From positions 62,001-126,000 of the forward strand of contig CAJNDS010002584.1 of the NCBI GenBank assembly GCA_905221605.1: a stretch of DNA of 64,000 nt, in the 5' to 3' direction. Position numbers and translations under genes: made by a program. Positions 1-9,413 of the stretch are shown piece after piece. The first letter of the stretch is position 1; the number at the start of each line of letters is the position of its first letter. The DNA is from Symbiodinium natans (lineage: Eukaryota > Sar > Dinophyceae > Suessiales > Symbiodiniaceae). The notes below the pieces were generated by a model, which did no database searches, was not told where the DNA came from, and saw only the letters and a program-made list of their open reading frames with translations.

Positions 1-256
1 GTGTTGGTGTGGTGTGTAGGTGTTTGGGTGTGTGGTGTGTGTGTGTGTGTGGTGTTGTGTGGTGTGTGGTGTGTGGTTGTGTGTGTGGTGGTGGTGTGTG
101 TGTGTGGTGTGTGGTGTTTTGGTGTGGTGTGTGTGTGTGTGTGTGGTGTGTGTGTGTGTGTGTGGTGTGTGTGTGTGTGTGGTGTGTGTGTGTTTGGGCG
201 TGTGTGTTTGGGTGTGTGTGTTTGGGTGTGTGTGTTTGGGTGTGTGTGTGTGTAGT

Positions 257-351
<95 letters not shown>

Positions 352-421
352 TGGGTTGTGTGTGGGTAGTGTGTGGGTAGTGTGTGGGTAGTGTGTGGGT
401 AGTGTGTGGGTAGTGTGTGGG

Positions 422-460
<39 letters not shown>

Positions 461-480
461 GTGTGTGTGTGTGTTGTGCT
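1..480. repeat. GT-rich microsatellite block
   Basis: Almost pure GT dinucleotide repeats, broken by GGGT and TTTGGG interruptions; from 355 to 425 there is a run of GGGTAGTGTGT units. Open frames across it translate only to Val/Cys repeats and are not genes. Confidence 0.95.
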
Positions 481-1176
481 GTTTTTTGTGTTTGGTGCGT
501 GTTGTTTGTGGTTGTGTGTGTCTGTGTGTTTGTATGTAGGATGGGTTGGTGTTTTTTTTGGTGTGGTGTGTGTGTTCGTGGGGTGCGTGAGTGCGTAGTG
601 TGTGTGTGGGTTTGTGTGTGTGTTGTGTGTTGGTATATGTGAGTGTGTGTGTGGTGTGTGGTGTGTGGTGGTTGCGTTGCGTGCTGCGTCTGCGTGGTGT
701 GTGCCGTGAGGGTGGGGTGGTTGGGCATTGGAGGTGGGTGGGTGGGGTTTGCGCGGTGGCGGGTCGGGGCGTACAACGCGCGTGGGGGTGGGGTGCGTGC
801 GGGAAATCAGGTTGTTTGGGTGGAGCGTGGGTTCCCCCGATGATGCGGTGTTATAGGCGTGCGGGGGTACGGCATGTGGGGGGGGGGGGGGGGGGGGTGG
901 GTGGGTTGAATTTTTAGTGGGCCAGGGTGTGTCGTGATGATGTGTAAAAAATAAAAAAACAGTTTTTCCATTTCTATCAGACGTGCGTGCGGGAATATCA
1001 GGTTGTGTGGGTGGGTGGGTGCGTGTGTCGTGATGATGTGTAAAAAATGAAACAACAATTTTTCCATTTCTATCAGATCAGCTTTGTCATTTTTAGAATC
1101 AGCTTCAAATCAGCCTGGCTGATCCCAAAATGTTGAGTTCATCAAATGCTGCCAGAAAGCTCTGCCGCCCACCTAT
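481..1176. repeat. GT/G-rich low complexity plus a partial tandem duplication
   Basis: The GT-rich sequence fades into G-rich DNA with a long G run at about 880-897. From about 795 to 1076 a segment is present twice: each copy starts GTGCGTGCGGGAA and ends with GTGTCGTGATGATGTG followed by TTTTTCCATTTCTATCAGA. The first copy holds an extra ~80 bases including the G run. No convincing gene. Confidence 0.7.
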
Positions 1177-1263
1177 GTTTAGGGTTTAGGGTTTAGGGTT
1201 TAGGGTTTAGGGTTTAGGGTTTAGGGTTTAGGGTTTAGGGTTTAGGGTTTAGGGTTTAGGGTT
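1177..1263 (+). repeat. Telomere-like (TTTAGGG)n array
   Basis: About 12 uninterrupted copies of TTTAGGG. Internal, not terminal: unique sequence lies on both sides. It directly precedes the exon-like frame at 1267. Confidence 0.95.
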
Positions 1264-1266
1264 GTG

Positions 1267-1400
1267 GGGGGACTCCCTTATCTTCAGCGGCATTCTGCCA
1301 GGTTATTTGGGTTGGCTCTTGGAAATTCAGGGCGTTGAGGCTGGGCCTACTGAGCGCGAGTGTGCGATTCCGCTGCACAACCTTCACCCGAAACCCTAAA
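1267..1400 (+). CDS. Hypothetical exon-like open frame
   Basis: An open + frame without an ATG runs from the end of a TTTAGGG array to a TAA. The peptide (starting GDSLIFSGILPGYLGWLL, later containing GPTERECAIPLHNLHP) has ordinary protein composition, unlike the repeat translations around it. I do not recognise it. If real it is an internal or terminal exon whose 3' splice site would lie in or just after the array. The next 500 bases are degenerate CCCTAAA-type sequence with no clear gene. Confidence 0.3.
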
Positions 1401-1938
1401 GCCCTGCAAAAACCTATAACCCTAAAACCCCAAAAGCCCTGCAACCCTGAAACCCGAAAACCCTAAAACAACCCAAAACCCTGCCAGCCCCTAAAAACCC
1501 TAAAAAAACCTGAAACCCTAGAAAACCCTGTAAACCCTCCCTGTAAACCCTATACGCCCTACACACCCTACAAACCCTCTAAAACCCTATAACCCCTAAG
1601 CCCTCTCTCTCATAGGCGCGTTTCGGGTAGAAAATTGAAACATTGGAAAAAGACACATGAAAAAGCCTGCTGCAGCACGAGCCGCCCCCAAAACCCGAGT
1701 CATGAGTCATGACCACCCCCCCGCCCCGCCCACCCTAACCCGCAAAGCTAAACGCCAAACCCTAAACCAGCGAAAGCAACCCTAAACCCTAAACCCTAAC
1801 ACCCCCGCCACCCCAAAAAAAAAGTACAAAACACCATAAGGGTTCTCAAAAGCCTTCAGCAGCCTTGAGCCAGGCCAGGGCCAGTAGCGGGCGCGATGCC
1901 AAACATCGCCAGCCGTGCACGTTAGGGTCTTCAAGTCA
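1401..1938 (-). repeat. Degenerate CCCTAAA-derived sequence
   Basis: Dominated by decayed CCCTAAA, CCCTGAAA and CCCTACA units and A/C-rich filler. A short unique island at about 1845-1925 gives an open + frame containing ASSGRDAKHRQPCT, too short to call. Nothing else is visible. Confidence 0.7.
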
Positions 1939-1998
1939 GGGTTTCGGGTTTCGGGTTTCGGGTTTAGGGTTTAGGGTTTAGGGTTTAGGGTTTAGGGT
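1939..1998 (+). repeat. TTTCGGG/TTTAGGG array
   Basis: Three TTTCGGG variant units are followed by about five TTTAGGG units, a sharp switch between homogenised variants. Confidence 0.9.
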
Positions 1999-2174
1999 GG
2001 CGTCTGACAGTCAGCAAGTCCAGCTTCAAAAGGGTTTAGGGTTTAGGCTTTCGGCCCTTAATTAAAGAAACCCCAAGCTCAGAGAAGTAACACCTCGCCC
2101 TGAGCCTTAAGCTTGTGGAGCCCCACCAACGGGGTGACTGCTCTTCGCTTCTATGTAGAGCCGCGGCTGGCTGT

Positions 2175-2277
2175 TGGGTTTAGGGTTTAGGGTTTAGGGT
2201 TTAGGGTTTAGGGTTTAGGGTTTAGGGTTTAGGGTTTAGGGTTTAGGGTTTAGGGTTTAGGGTTTAGGGTTTAGGGC
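2175..2277 (+). repeat. Telomere-like (TTTAGGG)n array
   Basis: About 14 perfect TTTAGGG units in an intergenic or intronic setting. Confidence 0.95.
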
Positions 2278-2432
2278 TGTGAGCTGCTCACCCTATGCAG
2301 ATGTGGAGAGCTCGTGCATCCTTTTCCGAAGCTACTACCCACCCCCCTAAACTCCCGCCAGGTGGCCGCCTGCCGCAAAGCTGGAGTTTCCCGGCTGGTC
2401 GTGCAGGCCCCACCCGCCCCTCTCTAGATGTT

Positions 2433-2561
2433 ACTTGGAGGTTCAGGGTACTTATACCCCCAACTATAACTGCACTTATAAGCCCTTAAGTCCTCATGTC
2501 CCCTAAGTAGGTTACAAGTAGACTTATAACTGGGTTTATACGTGCCCATGAACCTCCAAGT
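2433..2561. mobile_element. Foldback element, family F2 (ACTTGGAGGTTC type)
   Basis: An inverted-repeat element of ~129 bp. It starts ACTTGGAGGTTCAGGGTACTT and ends GTGCCCATGAACCTCCAAGT, so the ends are reverse complements with few mismatches; the interior (GTACTTATAAGCCC ... GTTACAAGTAGACTTA) is also palindromic. Related copies lie at 6550 and 8724. It has no coding capacity, so it is MITE- or introner-like. Confidence 0.8.
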
Positions 2562-2726
2562 AGGGTTTAGAAGGAAAGGCGAAGATGAGTCGCCAAAGCG
2601 GCTTATTTCTTGAGTCCGAAGCTGCTGCTCACACTCAGCCCGCATTGACCAGGTATAGTCTGGAGCCAGATATACTAATACTAGGATGCTCACTAGTGCC
2701 CTTGTTCTCTTCTTTTGTTGGGCTGC

Positions 2727-2837
2727 AGGTTCCCTTAGAAACCCCCTTAAGAAAAACCACCCATGTTTATCCTAGGTTACTGGGCAACCTAGAATACAGG
2801 ACACTTGTGCAGGATGACTTCGATCGCAAACCTTAAA
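2727..2837 (+). CDS. Hypothetical terminal-exon-like frame
   Basis: A pyrimidine-rich stretch ending TTTTGTTGGGCTGCAG is a good 3' splice site. The frame after it reads VPLETPLRKTTHVYPRLLG and continues through QDDFDRKP to a TAA. The frame is also open upstream as far as an ATG at 2585, but that part contains the presumed splice site. Not recognised. Confidence 0.35.
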
Positions 2838-2925
2838 CCCTAAACCCTAAACCCTAAACCTTCAACCCTATAATATCCTAAACCCTACAACCCCAACCTT
2901 AAACCCGAAACCCGCAACCCTAAAC

Positions 2926-3005
2926 CCATACCAGCAAATGAGTAGCAGCTTCAGGCCTGTGCTTTGGCGGCCGTTCCTGGGGAATGGTGCCTCCCGATCG
3001 GTCAA
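2926..3005 (+). CDS. Hypothetical exon-like frame
   Basis: A short + frame between a CCCTAAA-like tract and a TTTAGGG array, reading NPYQQMSSSFRPVLWRPFLG then NGASRSVK. The composition is protein-like. It has no ATG and no recognised family, and could be an internal exon of the same gene as its neighbours. Confidence 0.3.
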
Positions 3006-3043
3006 GGGTTTAGGGTTTAGGGTTTAGGGTTTAGGGTTTAGGG
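3006..3043 (+). repeat. Telomere-like (TTTAGGG)n array
   Basis: Five TTTAGGG units between two exon-like frames on the same strand, consistent with an intronic location. Confidence 0.9.
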
Positions 3044-3065
3044 TGGAGGGTGAAGTTGGGGCAAA

Positions 3066-3320
3066 GGTCTAAGAGGGTTTGGAGTTTTCGGATGTCGGGA
3101 TCTTGGGGTTTCAACACGCTTTCAAGAAGCATGTGGCTTCTCTCGTTTTGAGGGTTTACTCGTTTTCCTTGATCCGGGCACCATCTACTGCGATAAGTAC
3201 GCCCCTGAGCCCTCTCGGGTCCTTCTGAAGCATCGAGGTTCGAACGGGTTGAAAGGGTTCAGCGATGTTCACAGGCTGTTGGGAGGACATGCATGCGAAC
3301 CCGAGCCCCCTCTTAATTAA
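3066..3320 (+). CDS. Hypothetical exon-like frame, about 84 codons
   Basis: The longest non-repetitive + frame in the first 4 kb. It starts just after the TTTAGGG array, reads LRGFGVFGCRDLGVSTRF, continues through LDPGTIYCDKYAPEPSRVLL and ends EPEPPLN with a TAA. It has no ATG at the start, so it would be a 3' exon. The opposite strand is also open for 68 codons (3156-3362), but its predicted peptide begins in simple repeat sequence. Family not recognised. Confidence 0.35.
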   Translation, partial: GLRGFGVFGCRDLGVSTRFQEACGFSRFEGLLVFLDPGTIYCDKYAPEPSRVLLKHRGSNGLKGFSDVHRLLGGHACEPEPPLN

Positions 3321-3506
3321 AGCCCGAGCTTCTTGAGCAGCTAAACCTCCACACACACACACCCAATCAGCAGCACCCCCAACCCCAAGAAGTGTTTTCC
3401 CCAGTCAGCTCCCTCCAGCGCATCGTAACCCTAAACCCTAAACCCTACACCCGACACCCGACACCCTAAACCCTAAACCCTAAACCCTAAACCCTAACCC
3501 TCAAAG

Positions 3507-3631
3507 CTTCCAGACCCCCAACAATGTGGCGCCTGCCAGGTGGGGGCTCCTGACCCCTGGGCGACTGACGCGGGCTGTGGTCCGGCCCGGGTCCCTATTT
3601 GAGCTCTCCTTAAGTGGGAGGTGTACGGTTT
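3507..3631 (+). CDS. Hypothetical exon-like frame
   Basis: Open + frame between two telomere-like tracts, reading SFQTPNNVAPARWGLLTPGR, then LTRAVVRPGSLFELSL, ending in a TAG formed by the following TTTAGGG sequence. Such array-supplied stops are common here, so the true exon end may lie earlier. No family recognised. Confidence 0.3.
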
Positions 3632-3637
3632 AGGGGT

Positions 3638-3730
3638 TTGGGGTTTAGGGTTTAGGGTTTCGGGTTTAGGGTTTAGGGTTTAGGGTTTAGGGCTTAGGGT
3701 TTAGGGTTTAGGGTTTAATTAGGGTTTAGG
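3638..3730 (+). repeat. TTTAGGG array with variants
   Basis: About ten units, mostly TTTAGGG with single TTTCGGG and CTTAGGG variants and an AATT interruption near the end. Confidence 0.9.
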
Positions 3731-3763
3731 GCGTGGGCGTTCTCTAGGTCGTGATTTCGGCAG

Positions 3764-3910
3764 GGCAGAAACGATCTGGGTAACACAGGGCCTGAATATT
3801 CACCAGTATTGTATCATCCCCTTAAGACGCTTATGCAAGTAGACTTCCCTAATCTGTCCCATGATGCCCTCGAAAGGATGGACTGGTTTCAAACTTTAAA
3901 ATACGGCTGA
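3764..3910 (+). CDS. Hypothetical exon-like frame
   Basis: The motif GTGATTTCGGCAG gives a plausible 3' splice site. The frame then reads GRNDLGNTGPEYSPVLYHPL, continues LSHDALERMDWFQTLKYG and stops at TGA. A second frame just downstream (RLKEAERWRSSDLARTNERA, about 3900-3985) also looks like protein, so a small intron or frame change may join them. Not recognised. Confidence 0.4.
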   Translation, partial: GRNDLGNTGPEYSPVLYHPLKTLMQVDFPNLSHDALERMDWFQTLKYG

Positions 3911-4337
3911 AGGAAGCTGAACGTTGGAGATCTAGCGACCTTGCAAGAACAAACGAACGAGCACGCAAAGGAGCACAACATCAGGATAGGATAATTTCTG
4001 GGGGAGGGATGGGGCAGGAGGCGTTTAAAACGCGTGACTTTGGAGGTTCAGGTGGGGGAACCCTGAACCCTAAACCCTACACCCTAAACCCCACCCCTTG
4101 GGCAGGTAGGATCGCCGGCTTTCCAGGGTGTATGCGAGCAGGTCAATGCAGGCTCTTTGGGGAAAACTGAATGCAGACAGGGGTTTTGCGGTTTAGGGTT
4201 TAGGGTTGGGTTTTGGGGGTTTAGGGGTTAGGGGGGTTTGGGATCCTTGGTAGCTTCCGTTTCGTACACTTTTCTCCCCTCATCTCTCGACCATTTGCTT
4301 GCTGCAGGTGGCAGCTGTCATCCAACACGGTGGATGA

Positions 4338-4600
4338 TTGCGAGCGCGTAATGAGGCCCTCCACACCCCTAATGCCCTCATCTGGCGTGATGACCCGCAT
4401 GCGCGGTTTGGAGGTTCTGTTGAAGCAGGGTTCTCCGAGGCTTCAGGGGTCTCATGCTACGTCTGCAGGTACCTCTACCAAGAAGTGCGAGATGTGCCTT
4501 GGGCCAGGCACTCGAAAGCTGCAATAGCATGGGGAGATTTCGCTTGTGCGAGGGAGTTGTGCAAGCCGCCGCTGCAGCGTTGGGAGACCCCTAAACGACC
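4338..4600 (+). CDS. Hypothetical exon pair, partly duplicated at 14.7 kb
   Basis: After a pyrimidine tract ending TTGCTTGCTGCAG, an open frame without an initial ATG reads RARNEALHTPNALIWRDDPH, then ARFGGSVEAGFSEASGVS and YLYQEVRDVPWARHSKAAIA, ending near ACARELCKPPLQR. The segment from TACCTCTACCAAGAAG onward recurs, diverged, at 14671-14763, which supports it as a once-functional unit. A candidate downstream exon is at 5148. No family recognised. Confidence 0.4.
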
Positions 4601-4628
4601 CTAAAACCCCAGTTCCGGAAACCTGGCA

Positions 4629-4660
4629 GAGAAAGAGGGAGAGAGGGAGAGAGAGGGAGA

Positions 4661-4704
<44 letters not shown>

Positions 4705-4733
4705 CAGAGAGGGGGAGGGAGGGAGAGAGAGGC
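4629..4733. repeat. GA-rich microsatellite
   Basis: A (GA)n/(GGGA)n purine tract. Arg/Glu and Ser/Leu frames across it are repeat artefacts. Confidence 0.95.
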
Positions 4734-5147
4734 GTATGTTGACAACGATCTCGGAAACCTCGTCTGGGAGCCCACAAGTTGGCGACATGCCCTAAACTCT
4801 TAGTTAAACCCTAAACCCTAACCCCCAAAAAGCCCTAAATCCTTCTCTCTGTTGAGGTCGTTGCACGGCCAGTTTGGCTGGAGGCTCTGGATTGCGGGAT
4901 ACTAGTCACTAGTCAATTCCTCCCCAGCTCAAAACCAGGGAGAGGGGGGGGCAGGCTGATTGCGTGGACGCGCATGAGGGATTTGCTGTACACCCCGAAG
5001 CCAAATCCCGAGCAAAAACCTGACAGAAACCCGGCTAAAGAGTGTGCCGCCCAAAATCGTCCACCTCAGTCCGAAAACCTTTGCGGGGCTTAGGGCTTAG
5101 AGTTTAGGATCTCCACTCTTCTCATGACCTTGCGGCTTTTGCTGCAG

Positions 5148-5213
5148 GAGGGGGAGCGTCGAGCGGCCGCGTTGCTTAGATACCACGCCTTGAGAGCTTT
5201 CACGTGGCGGTAG
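5148..5213 (+). CDS. Hypothetical terminal-exon-like frame
   Basis: The string GCGGCTTTTGCTGCAG is a strong 3' splice site. The frame after it reads EGERRAAALLRYHALRAFTW followed by R and a TAG. It may be the last exon of the gene whose earlier exons lie at 4338-4600; the intervening 550 bases hold a GA tract and CCCTAAA-derived sequence. Confidence 0.35.
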   Translation, partial: EGERRAAALLRYHALRAFTWR

Positions 5214-5289
5214 ATGGTTGTTTGCTGGTCTGCCAGCGTTGATTTAGCTTGTTTAGAGGAGTTTATAGGGCGTAGGGTTTAGGGTTAAG

Positions 5290-5450
5290 GGGGTTTCTTT
5301 ATTTTTTTTGTTGGGGGGGGGTTCGGGGCTTCGGAAGATGTGTCAACGGTTCGTTTCGGTTTTTCCACAAGCGACCCTGGGGAAAGGAGACCTTGGAGTC
5401 CCTTAGCTTCGGGTTTAGGATTTAGGGTTTAGGGTTTAGGGTTTAGGGCT
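5290..5450 (+). other. T(n)G(n) run, exon-like island and short TTTAGGG array
   Basis: A TTTATTTTTTTT run passes into a G run at 5310-5320. A short open frame follows (GFGRCVNGSFRFFHKRPWG, 5328-5410), then four TTTAGGG units. The frame is too short to call a gene. Confidence 0.3.
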
Positions 5451-5809
5451 GGCTGCAGTTCTAGAATGTTTTCTGCTTGATTGTTGCACACTGGAGCGGA
5501 ACCTTCGAACCCCGAAGCACGAAATGAAGGTCCCCGGAAAGTCGTGAGAACCTCCCTTGAGAAGGAAGCAAAAAATATTCTTTCCTTTTGTAACTGTTAA
5601 GGTTGGGGTTAGGGTTTAAGGGTTTAGGGTTAGAGTTTAGGGTTTCGGGTTTAGGGCTAAGCCCTCTGAAGCCACAACCCGAAGCAAGGCTTGTGAGCTT
5701 CGGGCGTTTAGGTCAACGGTTCCCGCTCATTCTAACAGTAATGAAGAATCTATTTGGGGGGGAAACCCTACACCCCAAACCCTAAAATACCGATTATAAC
5801 TGGGGTACT

Positions 5810-5855
5810 ATAATCCCTAATTACGAAGGACTGCTAGTAGAAGGGAGAACATCCC
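5810..5855. mobile_element. Partial foldback element, family F1
   Basis: The right half only: AAGGACTGCTAGTAGAAGGG then AGAACATCCCA, matching the right arm of the complete copies at 17725, 34952 and 36155. The left arm is not recognisable. Confidence 0.5.
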
Positions 5856-6218
5856 AAGCCGTAGCGTGTGCCGAGGCATTGGTTCCCAACCTCGACGCTT
5901 TTCAGGCAAGTTGCGTGCGGCCTGAGTCTTAAAAGCCCAGCATTCGGTGCAAGGCTGAACCCTAAACCCGAAAATCCTAACACGCTTCACCCTGCACCCT
6001 AAATACTAAACCCTAAACCCTAAACCTTAAACCCTAAACCCTAACCCTAAACCCTGATCCGCTACTCTTCACATCCCCGAAGACCACCCTGGGCCGTACA
6101 ACTCTGTCATCCTAAGTCGTGTCATAGCGATATCTGCCCTTAGAACCCGAGCACCTGGAAAGCAAAACCCGGAGGCTTTAGGCTTTAGGCTTTAGGCTTA
6201 GGGTTTAGGGTTTAGGGG
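5856..6218. other. Exon-like island and CCCTAAA tracts
   Basis: A short + frame (ACAEALVPNLDAFQASCVRP, about 5860-5930) is followed by CCCTAAA arrays near 6000-6056 and then unremarkable sequence. No gene can be supported. Confidence 0.35.
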
Positions 6219-6342
6219 AGGGAACCCCCACTCCCTTTACATCAGCGCAGGAGCCGAAATCACGAACAACATCATCCCAAACGAACCCCCAGAGATTGAG
6301 CCTGTATACGACCCATTGCAACAAACGACCATGAGACTGTGA
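6219..6342 (+). CDS. Hypothetical exon-like frame
   Basis: An open + frame directly after a TTTAGGG tract reads GNPHSLYISAGAEITNNIIP, then NEPPEIEPVYDPLQQTTMRL and a TGA. The composition is clearly protein-like and the surrounding sequence is A/C-rich repeat debris. It has no ATG, so it would be a 3' exon. Family not recognised. Confidence 0.4.
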
Positions 6343-6549
6343 ACTGAACCCACCCTAGAAGCCTTAAGCCCTCAACCCCCCAAAACCCCTCAACAGAAAA
6401 ACAGCTGAACTTTACGGCCCCTAAACCCAAACAATCAAGGCAACTTCAAAAACTCAACCCCATGTAGCCCGTTGAGCTTCTCAACCGCTTGGCACACGGG
6501 AGCCATCTAAACCTTCAACCCGTGGAGGCCGTACACCACCGGGGCATTG

Positions 6550-6669
6550 CTTGGAGGTTCTGGGTACTTCTAACCCCAATTAGAACTGTACTTGTAAGCC
6601 CCCCTAAGTCCCCTAAGTAGGTTACAAGTAGACTTATACCTGGGGTTAGAAGTACCCATGAACCTCCAA
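6550..6669. mobile_element. Foldback element, family F2
   Basis: Begins CTTGGAGGTTCTGGGTACTT and ends AGAAGTACCCATGAACCTCC, reverse complements apart from a few bases; the middle (CCCCTAAGTAGGTTACAAGT) is shared with the copy at 2433. Confidence 0.8.
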
Positions 6670-7331
6670 ACCCTAAACCCTAAACCCTAAACCCTAAACC
6701 CATGAACCCATGAACCCTAAACCCTAGAAGTGAGGTACGCAGACCTCGCGGCCTGGCTCCTCGACCAAGTGGACAGCCTCTCGGTCGAGCTGGTGGTTTG
6801 GGGCTTAGAGGGTTTAGGGGGTTAAGGGGGTGTAGGGGATTTAGGGGGTTTAGGGGGTTTAGAGGGTTTAGAGGGCTAAACCTCAACCCTAAAACTTTAG
6901 TAGGAATTAGAGATTTTGAAATATCACCCCCCTCGACTAGCCCATTACTTGATCCCCCGAGGAACCAAAGTCTAACTCATTCCTTAGTAGACAGGCAAGT
7001 CTTCCAGTTGATGGTCCCTTCTTCTCCTTCGGATACAGAGCCTAAACCCGCGGGTCCAGACATAAGCACTAAACCCTAATAACCCTACACCCTAATCCTG
7101 AGGGGGTCCAGTCAGAAGCCCTAAACCCTAATGCTTGGGGGATCCAAACATAAACCCTAAACCCCAATACTCAGGCATTTGCAGAAAGGAAAGTGTGGCA
7201 TGGGGGTCTTAGTGGTGTAAAGGGGGAAGGCCTCAGATCTTTTGGAAAGCCTTTCTGAGCATGAAAAGGCAGGGCTGCTACATTTTTATATTAGTATGTT
7301 TAAAATGCTTTGAGATTGCTGTCTTGCTTAT

Positions 7332-7376
7332 ACCCTAAACCCTAAACCCTAAACCCTAAACCCTAAACCCTAAACC
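7332..7376 (-). repeat. CCCTAAA array
   Basis: Six units of CCCTAAA inside duplication copy 1; the matching place in copy 2 has a different array. Confidence 0.9.
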
Positions 7377-7881
7377 GGTTTGCAAGTCTCTACCTCGAGG
7401 CTGGAGGGTTTCGGGCTAGGGGAGGAAGAGCAGGTTCCGGAAAGGAGCTCTGAAGATGCCCTCAAGCCCCAAACCGTATAGCCCTAGGCATGAAACCAAG
7501 CAGCCGCCTAAAACTACCTGAAACCCCCTAAACCCCCTAAGCCCGAAACTTTCAACCCCAAGACGACTCTAGCCGGAATTTTTGGAGGCGAAGCCTACGT
7601 CGGGAAGATGCCACGCCTCCAGTACGGCCCAGTCCAGTCCCATGGCCGACATCCGACACTTTGGGTTTGTGGTTTGGGGGGGTCACGGAGCCTGAAATGA
7701 TGCTGCAATAAGCTTGTAGCCAGTGCATGACCTGTTCTTCTAACGGTAACCTAATTTGAGAAGAATAGAGTCATAGAGTCGTATCCTTATCCAGGTCACC
7801 TGTCTTAAGATAGAATTCCCGAACAAGAAACTCAGTTTTGGTGGGTTTCAGGCTCAGACCTGAAACTTGGCAACTCAAAGC

Positions 7882-7975
7882 TTTAGGGTTTAGGGTTTAG
7901 GGTTTAGGGTTTAGGGTTTAGGGTTTAGGGTTTAGGGTTTAGGGTTTAGGGTTTAGGGTTTAGGGTTTAGGGTTT
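7882..7975 (+). repeat. Telomere-like (TTTAGGG)n array
   Basis: About 13 perfect TTTAGGG units inside duplication copy 1. Confidence 0.95.
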
Positions 7976-8280
7976 ACAAATGAGCCGGTAGCACAAATAT
8001 GCCTCCAAAAAAGACCCCCCTAAGCCCAAGCCCGACACACTTTCCACGCGATCCGAAAACCTATAGCCCCTGGTGGACAAGAACCAAGAACCCTAAACCC
8101 TAAACCCAAAACCCTAAACCCTAAACCCTAAACCCGTGGGGTCTTGGGATCTGGCGCAGCCAACCCTACACCGTTCGAAAGCCCGATAAAGGAAACCTTC
8201 CAACTCGTCTTAAACCCCCCAAAAACCCTGAAGCCCTTGGGCTTCTTAGGCGGCCTTTGCAATTTTGGTTTTGTCGGGTT

Positions 8281-8348
8281 TGGGGTTTAGGGTTTAGGGT
8301 TTAGGGTTTAGGGTTTAGGGTTTAGGGTTTAGGGTTTAGGGTTTAGGG
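8281..8348 (+). repeat. Telomere-like (TTTAGGG)n array
   Basis: About nine perfect units, immediately upstream of the conserved island at 8350-8420. Confidence 0.95.
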
Positions 8349-8531
8349 TATGTGACTTAGCCCCCCAAGGTGTCCGATCTGACCGCCGTCGGAGGGCAGC
8401 GCTTGGAAAAAGCCGCGGCTGAAGCAAGCCATGGGCTGTTTTCATAAATTTAGGGTTCAGGGTTTAGGGTTTAGGGTTAGGGTTTAGGGTTTAGGGTCAT
8501 GGGTACTTGGAGGTTCGAACCCCAATAAGGA

Positions 8532-8620
8532 TGTAGGGTTTAGGGCTTAGGGCTTAGGGCTTAGGGCTTAGGGCTTAGGGCTTAGGGCTTAGGGCTTAGG
8601 GCTTAGGGCTTAGGGCTTAG
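8532..8620 (+). repeat. Homogenised GGGCTTA variant array
   Basis: About 12 consecutive copies of GGGCTTA, a single-base variant of the telomere-like heptamer, with hardly any standard units mixed in. Confidence 0.95.
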
Positions 8621-8632
8621 GTGCGGGGTGGG

Positions 8633-8700
8633 TAACTTTTAACCTTTTTGGGTACTATACATCCCCTTAAAACCCAAAGGTTAACCTTTTTTTCCCCGAG
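8633..8700. mobile_element. Foldback element, family F3 (AACCTTT type)
   Basis: Starts AACTTTTAACCTTTTTGGGT and ends AAAACCCAAAGGTTAACC, an imperfect palindrome of about 65 bp followed by a T/C-rich tract. Related copies at 14140 and 28862. Confidence 0.6.
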
Positions 8701-8723
8701 GGAACTCAGCAATGAAGATGGGC

Positions 8724-8827
8724 ACTTGGAGGTTCATGGGTACGTATAACCCCACAATAACTGTACTTACAAGCCCCCTAAGTCCTCCAAGTAGGTTATA
8801 AGTAGACTGAAAACATGGGTATGTGCC
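8724..8827. mobile_element. Foldback element, family F2 (decayed right end)
   Basis: Starts ACTTGGAGGTTCATGGGTAC and contains GTAGGTTATAAGTAGACT like the other F2 copies; the right terminus has lost the GAACCTCCAAGT end. Confidence 0.7.
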
Positions 8828-8828
8828 A

Positions 8829-8912
8829 GGATGGGCTATTCGGCCCTAAAATCCCCCATAATCAACCCTATAAAGGGCCTTTTTAAGGGCTTATAGGGTA
8901 TAATAGCCCATG
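8829..8912. mobile_element. Foldback element (ATGGGCTATT ... AATAGCCCAT)
   Basis: The left end GATGGGCTATTCGGCCCTAA and right end TATAGGGTATAATAGCCCAT are imperfect inverted repeats around AAGGGCCTTTTTAAGGGC. No second copy was seen in the window. Confidence 0.55.
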
Positions 8913-9413
8913 CAGGTAGGGTTCAGGACATTTGGGGCATTTTGGTTATTTGGGGTGTTTAGAGTGCTTAGGTTATTTAGGGTTTCGGGCAGGGCATTTA
9001 GGGTTTAGGACATTTATGGTTTTGGACATGTAGGGTTTAGGGTATGTAGGGTTTGGGGTTTGGGCAGTTCTGGGTTGAGTATGGTTTTAGGGCTTTTGGG
9101 GTTCGGGGCTTTTTTGTGAAGTGCTCTCGAGTGCCTACTTGCATGAAGCATCCTTATCGCTGCAGCCCTGACATATGCCTCGCTGTCAGGACAAAGAAGC
9201 AGACCAAGAGTTTGATGTGATAGAAAGGGGGGGGCAGCAGCAACAACAAAACCAAAACACAACAACAACAATAACAATAAGCTGTCACGGCCACGGAGGG
9301 CGGCAAGAAGAAGACGCACTCCTATCTGCGTCTACTCCTAGTAGGACGAAGACAGAGAGGAAGAAGATGAAGAGGTCAGCCTTCGAAAACCTTCTCGATT
9401 TGACATAATAAAA

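Larger units (their letters stand above)
7140..9190. repeat. Segmental duplication, copy 1
   Basis: Six or more non-repetitive islands occur in the same order and orientation at 15040-16457, separated by telomere-like arrays whose lengths differ between copies. The best island is 7570-7665, where the + frame GGEAYVGKMPRLQYGPVQ is conserved in copy 2 with mainly silent or third-base changes at its core. Another is 8350-8420 (frame containing VSDLTAVGGQRLEKAAAEAS). Confidence 0.75.

Noticed and set aside
1-642. Four long + ORFs in the GT-rich start
   Set aside because: They translate to Val/Cys repeats in all three frames, an effect of (GT)n having no stop codons.
1177-1263. A true chromosome end
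   Set aside because: The array is short and has unique sequence on both sides, as do all other arrays in the window.
4452-4803. ORFs through the GA repeat
   Set aside because: Simple-repeat translations; only the upstream exon-like part to about 4600 was kept.
8532-8620. CRISPR-like array
   Set aside because: Units are seven bases with no spacers. All regular repeats in the window are telomere-like or microsatellite, and the organism is eukaryotic.
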